NCBI GenBank assembly: GCA_031398975.1
Contig: JANNOI010000013.1
Span: 1 to 36,491, forward strand
Reading direction: 5' to 3'
From: JAKFWI01 sp031398975
Lineage (GTDB): Bacteria > Pseudomonadota > Alphaproteobacteria > Caulobacterales > Aquidulcibacteraceae
Length of the DNA stretch: 36,491 nt
The notes below the pieces were generated by a model, which saw only the letters and a list, made by a program, of their open reading frames with translations, was not told where the DNA came from and made no database searches. Within the stretch, counting starts at the first letter, position 1, and each line of letters begins with the position of its first letter. Made by a program: the position numbers and the translations under genes. Shown in pieces: positions 27,301 to 36,357 of the stretch.

Positions 27301-27706
27301 ACTTGGGCGCCTTGTCGAACATCGCGTCCAATTGGCCGAACGAGACGCCGTGCTCGTCGATGCGCACGCGCAGCACCGCGTTCTGGACGCCCAGCACATC
27401 CAGCCGGGGCGCAAGACCCCGCCAAGCCACGCGCACCTCGACGCGGCGCGCGCGCAAATCCGGGGCGCGGGCCGGCCCCAGGCGCAGATCGTGCAGCGAA
27501 GCGCCGCCAAAACCGATGTCCACAAGATCGAAATCGGATTCCACGCCGTCGCGCGCGAACGCCTGGCGCAGGGCCGCTTCGCCCAGCGGCGCCCGAAAAA
27601 GCCATATCCCGCCAAGGGCCGCGACGAGGCCCAGCCCGGCGGCGCCCGCGCGCTTGGCGGGGTGGGCGCGCGATGGGGCCTCCTGCTGTTCCGCCGCCTC
27701 CGTCAT
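24380..27706 (-). CDS. YdbH/AsmA-like intermembrane transport protein
   Basis: This 1108-residue protein has one N-terminal transmembrane helix (AGAAGLGLVAALGGIWLF). A long periplasmic region of repeating beta-strand segments follows, of the AsmA/TamB/YdbH kind. The C-terminal part (GRAEGSFPVIFTPRGGRVEGARLTA; GGGYIFYAG; DLTLELDGALKGEVVTEIRFAGRN) matches the YdbH domain. E. coli YdbH, TamB and YhdP are thought to form lipid-conducting bridges between the membranes. That role is inferred here from architecture. It lies upstream of chpT on the same strand and is divergent from the M23 peptidase gene. Confidence 0.8.
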   Translation of the reverse strand: MTEAAEQQEAPSRAHPAKRAGAAGLGLVAALGGIWLFRAPLGEAALRQAFARDGVESDFDLVDIGFGGASLHDLRLGPARAPDLRARRVEVRVAWRGLAPRLDVLGVQNAVLRVRIDEHGVSFGQLDAMFDKAPKSKEPALPAFALDLRNVQVVADTAIGQVRATGAGAGRPNRDFAARLIVQPGDLSGAMGSGKALRGDVRISTRGRQLIGAALFEAENVAFSPPGAQGVADLRAVRLEAAGTLPLDLSGADLQGRLTSAGGALGDFRMGPATFEARLKAEPFGPGFEPEGWNGEALLQAGPLSGPDLGVESVRLEASARVEGASAAGGYALGLGGASLAGIVGRKVAAAGPFSFDFAGGEARATAGGIATAPRAGLDPAVRRTLERWLSAPPDTPLAPLLSDLRPKLDRALQRFAMEIPFSFSWTLGRGRLSIAGPATLEAASGARLVVGAEAGTAPLGVVTPTGVPDGGARIALSGGGLPEATLVLAKLRGGGERPLEAEARLALQDWRAGSAALSLPDLRLTLQLSPGGGTAAARGQAVVSGPLVGFALGDARAPLNLTARWGKGFRVAPAGPGCTPLAVRRLEGLGVLFEAAAFDLCPLQGGAFVAGDAAGALSGGFAVSALALPGRTADDRAAPVRLTAERVEAVFSGSPAQPILDARIETPALSLDYPARGKAPAHRAELAAEAIAVRYGALEAGWRVSGAVTGGAARDTAQPLRLEALSLPFEAFPDSGGVVVRAAGGAARLFDPAARPVLNALALTAITARLEQGAVRAEGQISLQGAGSALGAFEADHRLASAAGQARLMVRDLAFTPGFQPHHVAEAARGRINAVSGPIDADLLARWSPDRLATSGRLALRDVSFTTPALGAVEGVRGELTFEDLAAGATPKGQTLAIRRLDPGIAAEDGIVRFQIAPGGVVALESAHWPFAGGVLSADPARIDLDQEETRLSLRLRDVDLGALIEALEVDGLDATGRAEGSFPVIFTPRGGRVEGARLTAAPGGGYIFYAGAGGQRGRAGSDAASQGRARLRYQDLTLELDGALKGEVVTEIRFAGRNRAPIRPAARRAALREAGVPFKFTMTVRAPFFALARPADEEAAPTRASR

Positions 27707-27716
27707 CCACCCGCCC

Positions 27717-27747
27717 TTGACATCGCCCCCCGCCGCAAAACCTATAG
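27717..27747 (+). promoter_or_regulatory. Possible housekeeping promoter for the M23 peptidase gene
   Basis: TTGACA at 27717-27722 is followed after about 18-19 bases by CCTATAG, in the 178-bp divergent gap. The -35 box is perfect but the -10 is weak and the spacing slightly long. It points towards the plus-strand gene starting at 27885. Confidence 0.35.
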
Positions 27748-27884
27748 GAGAGGCGTCCGGAGCAAAAGCAAGCCGCGGCGGCGCGGGCTTTGCAGGCGCC
27801 GCACGATAGAAGGGCTGGCGCGCCCGAAAACGTGGTGATGCTTTTTAAACCATCCCCGGCAGAATACGTTGCGCTCTGGTCCTG

Positions 27885-29333
27885 GTGAAGAGGCGTTTGG
27901 TTTTGATCTCCCGAACGAAAAGCGTTTCCGCCGGACGCCCGCTTGGCGGGCCCGGCCCCGCCCGGGGCCTGGGCCGTCGCCTCATCGAGGCCGGAAAGCG
28001 CACGCCGCGTCCGGTTCTCTATGGCGGGGGCGCGGCGCTGGCGCTGGGAATGGCCTGGGCCACCGCGTCCCAGCTGCAGGCGGGGGAGGTGCTTTCCGCG
28101 CGCGCGCAGGCCCGAGCGGCCTTGGCCGCCGCGACCGCCGCCCGGCAGGCGGAGCATGAAGCCTTCACCGCAGCGCTCGCCGCGCGCGAGGACCGCACGG
28201 TGGAAGTGTCCCGCGGGGAGACGCTGGCGCTCGTCCTGTCCCGGTCCGGGGTGCCGTGGGACGAGATCAACCCCGCCATGGCCGCTATCGCCGATATCTA
28301 TAATCCCCGCCGCATGCGGCCGGGCCAGTCGATCCAGATTTTCTATGAGCCGCGCGGCGACAAGGCCCACCTGACCGGTCTCGCGTTCCGCACCACGCCA
28401 GGGGAGGCGGTGACGGTGGGCAAGACCCGCGACGGCGGCTTCCGCGCCCGCCAAGTGGTGATGCCGTTGTCCTTCTCTGTGGCGCACGTGTCCACGCGCG
28501 TCACAGGCTCGCTGTTCCAATCGGCGCTCAATTCAGGGGCGACCGAGAAGGAAGTGGGCGAGCTTACCAAAGTCTTCGCCTACGATATCGACTTCCAGCG
28601 CGACATCTTCCCGGGCGATTCCTTCGAGATGGTGTTCGAGCGTTTCGCCGACGACGAGGGCCGCACCGTCAAGACCGGCGATCTGATGTTTGCGGCCCTC
28701 AAAACCCGCCGCGGGCTCAAGGCCTATTACCGCTTCCAGGCCCCGGGGGACGGGGAGGGCGCCTGGTATGACGAGAACGGCCGCTCGGCGCGCAAATTCC
28801 TGATGAAGACCCCGATCGACGGCGCGCGGCTTTCGTCCGGGTTCGGCATGCGCCGCCACCCCATCCTCGGCTATTCGAAAATGCACCAGGGCACCGATTT
28901 CGCCGCCCGCACCGGCACCCCGATCCGGGCGGCGGGGGATGGCGTCGTGCAACGGGCCAGCTATTACGGCGGGTACGGCAATTATGTGCGCCTGCGCCAC
29001 GGGGACAATTACGACACCGCCTACGCGCACCTCTCCCGCTTCGCGCCGGGGATGCGCCCGGGCGCCCGGGTGCGCCAGGGCCAGGTGATCGGCTATGTGG
29101 GCACGACCGGGCGCTCCACCGGCCCGCACCTGCACTATGAGGTCCTGCACAAGGGCCGCCACGTCAATCCGATCAAGCTGAAGCTCGCCACCGGCCGCAA
29201 TCTGGACCGCAAGGAGCTCGAGCTCTTCCGTGTGGAACGCGCCCGCATCGACGCGCTGCGCACGGGCGGCGCGCCGGCGCCGCTGGTCGCGTCCGCGGGC
29301 TTCGGGCCCGATTTGCGCGGCGGGCTGGAATAG
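27885..29333 (+). CDS. M23 family metallopeptidase (MepM-like murein endopeptidase)
   Basis: The 482-residue envelope protein has a basic N-terminus, one signal-anchor helix (VLYGGGAALALGMAWATAS) and a short Ala-rich coiled-coil stretch. A LysM/OapA-like segment (VEVSRGETLALVLSRSGV; MRPGQSIQIFYEP) follows. The C-terminal LytM domain has zinc ligands His and Asp in MHQGTDFAAR and the catalytic HLHYEV (STGPHLHYEVLHKGRHVNP). The metal ligands are complete, so it is probably an active cross-link-cleaving endopeptidase, not a LytM activator. The GTG start at 27885 has only a weak ribosome site. Confidence 0.88.
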   Translation: MKRRLVLISRTKSVSAGRPLGGPGPARGLGRRLIEAGKRTPRPVLYGGGAALALGMAWATASQLQAGEVLSARAQARAALAAATAARQAEHEAFTAALAAREDRTVEVSRGETLALVLSRSGVPWDEINPAMAAIADIYNPRRMRPGQSIQIFYEPRGDKAHLTGLAFRTTPGEAVTVGKTRDGGFRARQVVMPLSFSVAHVSTRVTGSLFQSALNSGATEKEVGELTKVFAYDIDFQRDIFPGDSFEMVFERFADDEGRTVKTGDLMFAALKTRRGLKAYYRFQAPGDGEGAWYDENGRSARKFLMKTPIDGARLSSGFGMRRHPILGYSKMHQGTDFAARTGTPIRAAGDGVVQRASYYGGYGNYVRLRHGDNYDTAYAHLSRFAPGMRPGARVRQGQVIGYVGTTGRSTGPHLHYEVLHKGRHVNPIKLKLATGRNLDRKELELFRVERARIDALRTGGAPAPLVASAGFGPDLRGGLE

Positions 29334-29382
29334 CGGCCCCGCCATTTACGCCTCCCCTCAATCCCGCCATAACCCAAGCCTC

Positions 29383-29456
29383 GGCGCCGTAGCTCAGATG
29401 GATAGAGCTGCTCCGTCCTAAGGAGAGGGTCGGGGGTTCGAATCCCTCCGGCGCCG
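29383..29456 (+). tRNA. tRNA-Arg (anticodon CCU)
   Basis: The 74-nt cloverleaf folds by eye. The acceptor arm GGCGCCG pairs with CGGCGCC, and the D-stem GCUC pairs with GAGC. The anticodon loop GUCCUAA carries CCU, and the T-arm has UUCGAAU between GGGGG and CCCUC. The discriminator base is G and CCA is not encoded. It reads the arginine codon AGG. Confidence 0.93.
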
Positions 29457-29501
29457 CTGCATGCGGGCGCGGCGAGAGAAACGGGCCCGCCGGGGAGGTC
29501 C

Positions 29502-30161
29502 ATGTCACTGACGCTCTACGCCCATCCGTTCTCCTCCTATTGTCAGAAGGTGCTGATCGCGCTGTGGGAGAACGAAACGCCGTTTGTGTACCGCCACCTC
29601 GAAGAGCCGGGCGCGGCGGAGGAGCGGGCGGCGTTATGGCCGCTGGGGCGGTTTCCGGTGCTGGTGGACGAGGGCGTCCCGATCGCGGAATCCAGCATCA
29701 TCATCGAGCATCTGGACTTGGCCCATGGCGGGCCCGTCCGGTTCGTGCCGGAGGACCGTCGCGCCGCGCTCGAAGTCCGGTTCCTGGACCGCTTCTTCGA
29801 CAATTTCGTCATGGCGGCGATGCAGAAGCCGGTGTTCGAAGCGCTCCGCCCGAGCCCGGACGCCGCCCGCAAGGAAGAGGCGCTGGCGGAGGCGCGTAAG
29901 GCGCTCGAAACCGCCTATGCGTGGCTCGAGGGGAGGCTAGAGGGGCGGACCTGGGCGGCCGGGGCGGCGTTTACGATGGCCGATTGCGCGGCGGCGCCCG
30001 CGCTGTTTTACAGCGATTGGGTGCACCCGATCGGCCCGCACTTCCCTGGCCTGAAGGCCTACCGCGCGCGGCTGCTGGGCCGGCCCTCGTTCGCGCGCGC
30101 GGTGGAGGAGGGGCGCCGCTATCGCGCCTACTTCCCCTTGGGCGCGCCCGACCGCGACTAG
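29502..30161 (+). CDS. Glutathione S-transferase family protein
   Basis: This 219-residue cytoplasmic protein has an N-terminal thioredoxin-like domain (LTLYAHPFSSYCQKVLIAL) with the glutathione-binding cis-Pro and Ser signature (GRFPVLVDEGVPIAESSIIIEHL). A helical C-terminal domain with the N-capping motif region FTMADCAAAPALFYSDW follows. FSSYCQKV suggests a Ser- or Cys-type active site. The substrate cannot be told from sequence. The gene starts 45 bp after the tRNA, with GGGGAGG before the ATG. Its stop codon TAG is part of a CTAG repeat end. Confidence 0.88.
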   Translation: MSLTLYAHPFSSYCQKVLIALWENETPFVYRHLEEPGAAEERAALWPLGRFPVLVDEGVPIAESSIIIEHLDLAHGGPVRFVPEDRRAALEVRFLDRFFDNFVMAAMQKPVFEALRPSPDAARKEEALAEARKALETAYAWLEGRLEGRTWAAGAAFTMADCAAAPALFYSDWVHPIGPHFPGLKAYRARLLGRPSFARAVEEGRRYRAYFPLGAPDRD

Positions 30162-30174
30162 ACGTTTCCCGAAA
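30158..30174. repeat. Half-copy of the CTAG-ended palindrome overlapping a stop codon
   Basis: CTAGACGTTTCCCGAAA matches the left end of the 6984-7026 element at 14-15 of 17 positions. The CTAG supplies the TAG stop of the GST gene. Confidence 0.5.
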
Positions 30175-30246
30175 AGAGCGCGGCGAAACCGGCTCGAACC
30201 GAGCGCGGACTTCGCTATGGTCCGGCCGCCGCTGCGTTGGGCCGCC

Positions 30247-31515
30247 ATGCATTCGATCCGAACCGTCGCCTCGCTGATTTCCGCCCTCGTGATCCTGCAG
30301 GTCGCGCTGGGGCTGTTGAGCGTGCAGCTCCCGCTGCGCATGGCCGCGTACGGCTTTTCCGCCGCCGAGATCGGCCTGGTGAGCGCGGCCTATTCCGGGG
30401 GCTTCATGGCGGGGGCGTGGGTGGGGCCCGCGGCGCTGGCGCGGGTGGGCCATATCCGCCTGTTCGCCGCCGCCGCCGCGATCGCTTCGGCCACCATCCT
30501 CGCCTTCCACTGGGCGGGGGGCTTGGGCGGGGCGATCCCCAACCGCTTTGCGGCGGGGGTCGGCGTGGCGTTGGCGTTCGCGGCCGCCGAAAGCTGGATG
30601 AATTCCGCCATCGGGCGGGGCGAGCGCGGCAGCGTGATCGGCTTCTACATGGTGTGCACCAAGGCGGCGCTGGCGCTGGGGCCGTTTTTGGGGGCGGGCG
30701 CGCCCGCGGGCGCGGCCGAACCTTTGATGATCGCAGCCATGCTGTTGTCCGTCGCGCTGGTGCCGATGTGCGCCACCTCGCAGGCGCAGCCGGAGGCGCC
30801 GAAGGCCCAGCCGCTGGCGCTCGCCGCCCAGTTCGCGACCGCGCCGGCCGCCGTCATCGCCTGTTTCGGCGCCGGGCTCATCAATACCGGCGTGCTGACG
30901 CTCGCCCCCCTCTATGCCGACCAGCGCTTCGGCCCGGGCGCGGCGGCGGGGTTTCAGGCGGCGGCCTGGACGGGTTCGCTGCTGCTGCAATGGCCGGCGG
31001 GGCGGCTGTCCGACAGGATCGACCGGCGGCTCGTGATCGCGGCCCTGGTGGGGCTGGCGGCGCTCTCGGCGCTGGGGCTGGCGCTCCTGGGCGGCGGGCT
31101 CGGGTTTGGGGCGGCGGCGCTGCTGTTTGCGCTCTGGGGGGCGGGTGGGCTTTCCTTCTACGGCGTGGCGGTGGCGCACATGGCCGATCGCGCCGAGCCC
31201 GGGGCGATGGCGCGCGCGACGTCGGGGCTGTTGTTCGTGTGGGCGCTGGGCGCGGTGCTGGGGCCGCTGGTGGCGGGGCCGCTGGCGGATGCGTTCGGGG
31301 TGGGCGTGGTGTTCTGGATCTCCGCAATCGGGGGCCTTGGCCTCGCCGGCGCCATGTTCTGGCGTCCGGCCGAAGGGGAGGGGGCCGCCCCCGCCAAGGC
31401 CCCGTTCTCCAACAAGCCGGCCACCAGCGTCGCCGCCGCCGAGCTCGCCTATGGCCAAGCCCCGACCGCCGCGGATCCGGGCCCGGCGGCCGGGCGCACC
31501 AAGCCGGAGCCCTGA
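30247..31515 (+). CDS. MFS transporter
   Basis: This protein of about 422 residues has roughly 12 hydrophobic helices and the major facilitator layout, resembling the YcaD-like subgroup. Motif-A-like sequence occurs in the second half (PAGRLSDRIDRRLVIAAL), and AAESWMNSAIGRGERGSVIGFY lies after helix 4. The substrate is unknown. ATG 30247 is chosen because the first helix begins soon after; ATG 30217 would add 10 residues. The next gene (ChrA-type) starts 4 bp after its stop, so the two form an operon. The Pro/Ala-rich C-terminal tail is cytoplasmic. Confidence 0.85.
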   Translation: MHSIRTVASLISALVILQVALGLLSVQLPLRMAAYGFSAAEIGLVSAAYSGGFMAGAWVGPAALARVGHIRLFAAAAAIASATILAFHWAGGLGGAIPNRFAAGVGVALAFAAAESWMNSAIGRGERGSVIGFYMVCTKAALALGPFLGAGAPAGAAEPLMIAAMLLSVALVPMCATSQAQPEAPKAQPLALAAQFATAPAAVIACFGAGLINTGVLTLAPLYADQRFGPGAAAGFQAAAWTGSLLLQWPAGRLSDRIDRRLVIAALVGLAALSALGLALLGGGLGFGAAALLFALWGAGGLSFYGVAVAHMADRAEPGAMARATSGLLFVWALGAVLGPLVAGPLADAFGVGVVFWISAIGGLGLAGAMFWRPAEGEGAAPAKAPFSNKPATSVAAAELAYGQAPTAADPGPAAGRTKPEP

Positions 31516-31519
31516 AGCC

Positions 31520-32713
31520 ATGCAAGCAACGCTCGAGGTCTTCCTCGTCTTCCTGCGCCTGGGGCTGACCGCCTTCGGCGGGCCGATCGCGCATCTGGCC
31601 TATTTCCGGGAGGAATTCGTCGTCCGCCGCGGCTGGCTGGCGGAGGCGGAATACGCCGATCTGGTGGGCTTGTGCCAATTCCTGCCCGGGCCCGCTTCGA
31701 GCCAGGTGGGCTTCGCCCTGGGGCGGCGGCGGGCGGGACTGGCGGGCGGGATCGCGGCCTTCCTGGGCTTCACCAGCCCCTCCTTTGCGCTGATGGCGCT
31801 GGCGGCGGGGGGGCTTTGGCTGTTCGCGTCCGGCGTCGGGCTGGCGGTGGTGGCGGGGCTGAAGCTGGTGGCGGTGGCCGTCGTCGCGCACGCGCTCTAC
31901 GGCATGGCGAAGAACCTGTGCCGGGACCGCCTGACGGCTGGCCTCGCGGCGCTCGCGCTGGCCGCGCTGCTCGGGGCGCCCGGTTCGGGGCCGTTGCTGC
32001 AGCCGGGGCTGATCCTGGCGGCGGGGACGATCGCTGCGCTCGTGTCGGCGCCCGCTGCGGGGGGCGTTCCGTCGGAGCGCGCCCGGGGCGGCGCGCGCTG
32101 GGGCTCGTGGCTCGCGATCGCGCTCGTCGGGGGGCTTCTTGCGGCTTCGCCGTTCCTGGCCCAGCAAGCCGGGTCTCCGCTCGCGCAGGTGGCGGACGCG
32201 TTCTACCGGGCCGGCGCGCTGGTGTTTGGCGGCGGGCACGTCGTGCTGCCGCTGCTGGAGGCCGAGACGGTGGGGCGCGGCTGGCTGGGCGTGGACCAGT
32301 TTCTCGCCGGCTATGGCGCGGCCCAAGCCCTGCCGGGCCCGCTCTTCACCTTCGCGGCGTTCCTGGGCGCAGCCGGCGGGCCGGGCGGCGCGCCCGGCGG
32401 CTTGGCCGGGGCGGCGGTGGCGACGCTTGCGGTGTTCCTGCCGGGCCTCGCGCTGGTTGCGGCCGCGGCCCCCCTCTGGGAGAGCCTGAAAGCGCGCCCG
32501 CGGGCGCAGGGCTTTGTGCGCGGCGCCAATGCCTGCGTCGTGGGCGTCCTGGGGGCCGCGCTTTACGATCCGATCGTCACCACCGGCGTCACGGACGGCC
32601 TTGGCCTCGCTATCGCGGCGCTGGGCTTCGTGGCGCTGCAGGCGTTCAAGGCGCCGGCCTGGGCGGTGGTGGCGGGCGTGGGCGCGGCGGGAACGCTCGC
32701 GGCGCTCGGGTAG
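31520..32713 (+). CDS. Chromate transporter family protein (ChrA-type, two CHR domains)
   Basis: The 397-residue membrane protein has two tandem CHR domains. The first holds LGLTAFGGPIAHLAYFREEFV and LCQFLPGPASSQVGF; the second holds GALVFGGGHVVLPLLEAE and GYGAAQALPGPLFTFAAFLG. Each contributes about five or six membrane helices. Family members expel chromate by proton antiport, and the paired motifs FGGP/FGGGHVVLP and QxLPGP are the family hallmarks. No ChrB regulator is present. The start follows the MFS stop by 4 bp. Long-type ChrA proteins are usually about 400 residues, so it is full length. Confidence 0.9.
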   Translation: MQATLEVFLVFLRLGLTAFGGPIAHLAYFREEFVVRRGWLAEAEYADLVGLCQFLPGPASSQVGFALGRRRAGLAGGIAAFLGFTSPSFALMALAAGGLWLFASGVGLAVVAGLKLVAVAVVAHALYGMAKNLCRDRLTAGLAALALAALLGAPGSGPLLQPGLILAAGTIAALVSAPAAGGVPSERARGGARWGSWLAIALVGGLLAASPFLAQQAGSPLAQVADAFYRAGALVFGGGHVVLPLLEAETVGRGWLGVDQFLAGYGAAQALPGPLFTFAAFLGAAGGPGGAPGGLAGAAVATLAVFLPGLALVAAAAPLWESLKARPRAQGFVRGANACVVGVLGAALYDPIVTTGVTDGLGLAIAALGFVALQAFKAPAWAVVAGVGAAGTLAALG

Positions 32714-32786
32714 GCGGTCGCCGGGCCGGCGTGTTGCGCGCCGCCCCGGGGGCGCCTATACCGGGGCCAAATCCGGGGAATGCTGC

Positions 32787-33980
<1,194 letters not shown>

Positions 33981-34018
33981 GGGTTGCCTGATCACGGTGT
34001 TCAGGATATGTTCTAGGC

Positions 34019-34285
34019 ATGGATTACACGCTTGAGCTCATCGGCCGAACCATGCTGGAGCTGCGCGGCGAGATGCGCGCGTTCCGAAAAGACGTCGAAG
34101 AGCGCCTCGATAAGATCGGCGGCCGCCTTGACGCCGTCGAGCGCACCCTGGTGCAGCACCAGGACGAGATGACCGTCACCTCCGCCATGGTGATGCGCTA
34201 TGCGAGCGAGCCGATCGCTTGAGGCGCCATGCAGAAGGAGATCCGGCGCTTGAGCGAGCGTGTTGACACTCTGGAGAAGCGCTGA
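34019..34285 (+). pseudogene. Small coiled-coil protein gene, interrupted by an in-frame TGA
   Basis: The frame from ATG 34019 encodes 67 residues (LRGEMRAFRKDVEERLDKIG; heptad-rich, basic and acidic) and stops at TGA 34220-34222. The same frame continues for 20 more codons (GAMQKEIRRLSERVDTLEKR) to TGA 34283-34285, again coiled coil. The in-frame continuation suggests a nonsense change in a protein of about 88 residues, perhaps TGG to TGA. Alternatively, a natural 67-residue protein is followed by a second 18-residue frame from ATG 34229. Similar short heptad-repeat proteins are common in alphaproteobacteria and have no known function. It lies where sucD would be expected. Confidence 0.5.
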
Positions 34286-34310
34286 CGCGGCGAGGGCGGG
34301 GGCGAGGGCG

Positions 34311-34670
34311 TCAGCCTGGGCCGCCCGGCCCTGCTTGGGGCTGGGTGAGCGCACTTTTGCGTTCCAGATACCGTTGGCCCCATCCGGTCATGAGCGTGAG
34401 GATTTCTTCGAGGCTCCGCCCCAGCGGGGTGAGGCTGTATTCCACCTTAGGCGGCACCTCGCGGTACACTTCCCGGTGCACCACCCCGTCCTCCTCCAGC
34501 TCGCGCAATTGGGTGGTCAGCATCTGCTGGGTCACGGCGGGCATAAGGCGGCGCAGCTCGCCGAACCGGCGCGTGCCCTGGAGCAGGTAGAACACGATCA
34601 GCGGCTTCCACTTCCCCCCGATCACGTCAACCGCCGCGGTCACTGGGCAGTGCTCCCGGTTCTGATCCAT
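34311..34670 (-). CDS. HxlR-type winged-helix transcriptional regulator
   Basis: The 119-residue protein is an HxlR-family regulator. It has the family's N-terminal signature EHCPVTAAVDVIGGKWKPLIV with Cys8, the winged-helix core (RFGELRRLMPAVTQQMLTTQLRELEEDG) and the wing VEYSLTPLGRSL. Several relatives (YodB, HypR) sense quinones or disulphide stress through that cysteine. It is divergent from the NmrA-like gene over a 124-bp region with an inverted repeat, so it probably controls that gene and itself. Confidence 0.93.
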   Translation of the reverse strand: MDQNREHCPVTAAVDVIGGKWKPLIVFYLLQGTRRFGELRRLMPAVTQQMLTTQLRELEEDGVVHREVYREVPPKVEYSLTPLGRSLEEILTLMTGWGQRYLERKSALTQPQAGPGGPG

Positions 34671-34696
34671 TCATCCGGCTCCTTTAGTATGGTTAC

Positions 34697-34711
34697 CAAG
34701 ACTACGTCTTG
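34697..34711. promoter_or_regulatory. Candidate operator for the HxlR regulator
   Basis: CAAGACTACGTCTTG is a perfect 6-bp inverted repeat with a 3-bp spacer, in the AT-richer divergent gap. AGTA (34686-34689) and TACT (34722-34725) flank it roughly symmetrically. The position between the two divergent starts fits an operator. Confidence 0.5.
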
Positions 34712-34794
34712 ATTTGATGCGTACTTGCTGAAACCAAATTTATAGCCGATTTCCGCGGCGAGCAATCCTTGTTCCCGCCGGCGGAGGCCTCCTC

Positions 34795-35691
34795 GTGACC
34801 CATCAGATTTCCAGCGTCCTCGTTTACGGCGCGACGGGGGCCCAGGCCCGCCCGGTTGCGCGGCGTCTCATCGAGGCCGGCGTGAAGGTGCGTGTGCTGT
34901 CCCGGTCGGCGGAGAAGGCCGGCGATCTCGTGGCCCTGGGCGCGGAACTGGCGATCGGGGATCTGAGCGACGCCGCCAGCCTGCACGCCGCCAGCCAGGG
35001 CATGGACGGGGTGTTCCTGCTCATCCCGTTTTTCGATCCCAAGCGCGAATACGCCGAGAACGCCATCGAGGCGGCGCGGGAGGCGGGCGTTCGGCTCCTC
35101 GTGTGGAACGCCACGGGCAAGGTGGCGCCGGTGCGGGTCGGCAATCCGGGCATGGACGTGCGCCTCGATATCCTGGAGCGCCTGCAGGCCAGCGGGATCC
35201 CCCACATCCTCCTGGAGCCCACTGTCTATATGGAAAACCTGCTGGGCCCGTGGACGGCCCCGGAGGTCGCCGCCGCAAACACCCTCGCTTACCCGATCCC
35301 CAATGCGGTGAAGCTGCAATGGGTGAGCCATGAGGACGTGGCCGCCTTCGCGGTGGCGGCGTTCCAGCGCCCGGAACTGGCCAATGCGCGCTACGAGGTG
35401 TGCGGCCCGGAAATCCTGGACGGGGAGGCGATGGCGGCCCGTTTCTCCGCCGCGCTCGGCCGGCCGATCGCGTTCCGCCCGATGCCCCCGGCCGAGTTCG
35501 GGGCGATCATCGACAAGGCGTTCGGCGGCGGCGGCGCAAGCGCAGCGGCGGCCTATGAGGCGGTGTACGAAAACCCGGCCCTGCTTTCGACGTCGATCGA
35601 CACCGAAAGCCTCTTGCGCGCGCTGTCGATCACGCCCACCGCGCTTGAAGATTGGGCGCGGGGCTACGCCCCGGCCTTCACGCCGCGCTGA
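34795..35691 (+). CDS. NmrA/HSCARG-like NAD(P)-binding protein
   Basis: The 298-residue protein has a Rossmann fold of the atypical SDR type. The nucleotide-binding motif is VLVYGATGAQARPVARRL, followed by VRVLSRSAEKAGDLVALGAE, GDLSDAASLHAASQGMDGVFL and WNATGKVAPV. The Tyr-x-x-x-Lys dyad of classical SDRs is not evident, so it could be a redox sensor or a reductase. Quinone reductases of this group are frequent targets of HxlR regulators, and the divergent hxlR-type gene fits that. The GTG start has GGAGG upstream. Confidence 0.88.
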   Translation: MTHQISSVLVYGATGAQARPVARRLIEAGVKVRVLSRSAEKAGDLVALGAELAIGDLSDAASLHAASQGMDGVFLLIPFFDPKREYAENAIEAAREAGVRLLVWNATGKVAPVRVGNPGMDVRLDILERLQASGIPHILLEPTVYMENLLGPWTAPEVAAANTLAYPIPNAVKLQWVSHEDVAAFAVAAFQRPELANARYEVCGPEILDGEAMAARFSAALGRPIAFRPMPPAEFGAIIDKAFGGGGASAAAAYEAVYENPALLSTSIDTESLLRALSITPTALEDWARGYAPAFTPR

Positions 35692-35717
35692 GCCCGCCGA
35701 CCCGAAAGGAGCCCGTC

Positions 35718-36356
35718 ATGGCTGAAGACCCCGAGTTTGACCTCCTCTACGGCTTCGACCCCTTATGCGGCTGGTGCTTCGGCTTCATCCCGGCCATGGA
35801 GGCGCTGGCCGGCGCCCGCCCGGACCTGCGCGTGCGTCTGGTCCTGGGCGGGCTGGTGACCGGCGAACGGGTGCGGCCCTATGCGGAGATGGCCGGCTAC
35901 ATCGCCAACGCCTCCGGGCGGATGGCGGGCGTCACGGGCCAAGCCCTGCAGCCCGCTTTCTTTGAGCGGATCCTCGCGCCCGACGGGGGCGTCGTGGCGA
36001 GCTCGATCCCGCCCTGCGCGGCGATCCTGCAGGTGCGCGAACAGGCGCCCGCTTCCGCCCCGGCCTTCGCGCACGCCGTCCAGCGCGCCCACTTCATCGA
36101 GGGGGAGGATCTGAACCGGCCCGCGCTCTATCCCGCCTTGGCCGCCAGGCTTGGCCTCAAGGTGGAATTCGCCATTCCCGCCCCGGACGCCCCTCCGCCC
36201 GCGCTCAGTGCGGAGTTCGAGGCGGCGCGCGCGCTGGGCGTCTCCTCGTTCCCGACCATCCTCGTCCGCACCGGGCAGGAGTGGGAGGCGCTGCCTTCGA
36301 TCTACGATCCCGCCAAATTCGTCGCCGCGGTGGAAGCCCGCCTGCCGGCGCGCTAG
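35718..36356 (+). CDS. DsbA family thiol oxidoreductase
   Basis: The 212-residue protein has the DsbA/FrnE-type thioredoxin fold with an inserted helical domain. The active site CGWC lies in GFDPLCGWCFGFIPAME, and the cis-Pro loop is GVSSFPTILVRTG. No signal peptide is present, so it acts in the cytoplasm, unlike classical DsbA. It follows the NmrA-like gene by 26 bp with AAAGGAG before the ATG, probably in the same transcript. This suggests a role in thiol or electrophile stress. Its stop codon is the TAG of the CTAG at which IS copy 2 is inserted, so the coding sequence ends exactly at the insertion. Confidence 0.9.
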   Translation: MAEDPEFDLLYGFDPLCGWCFGFIPAMEALAGARPDLRVRLVLGGLVTGERVRPYAEMAGYIANASGRMAGVTGQALQPAFFERILAPDGGVVASSIPPCAAILQVREQAPASAPAFAHAVQRAHFIEGEDLNRPALYPALAARLGLKVEFAIPAPDAPPPALSAEFEAARALGVSSFPTILVRTGQEWEALPSIYDPAKFVAAVEARLPAR

Positions 36357-36357
36357 A

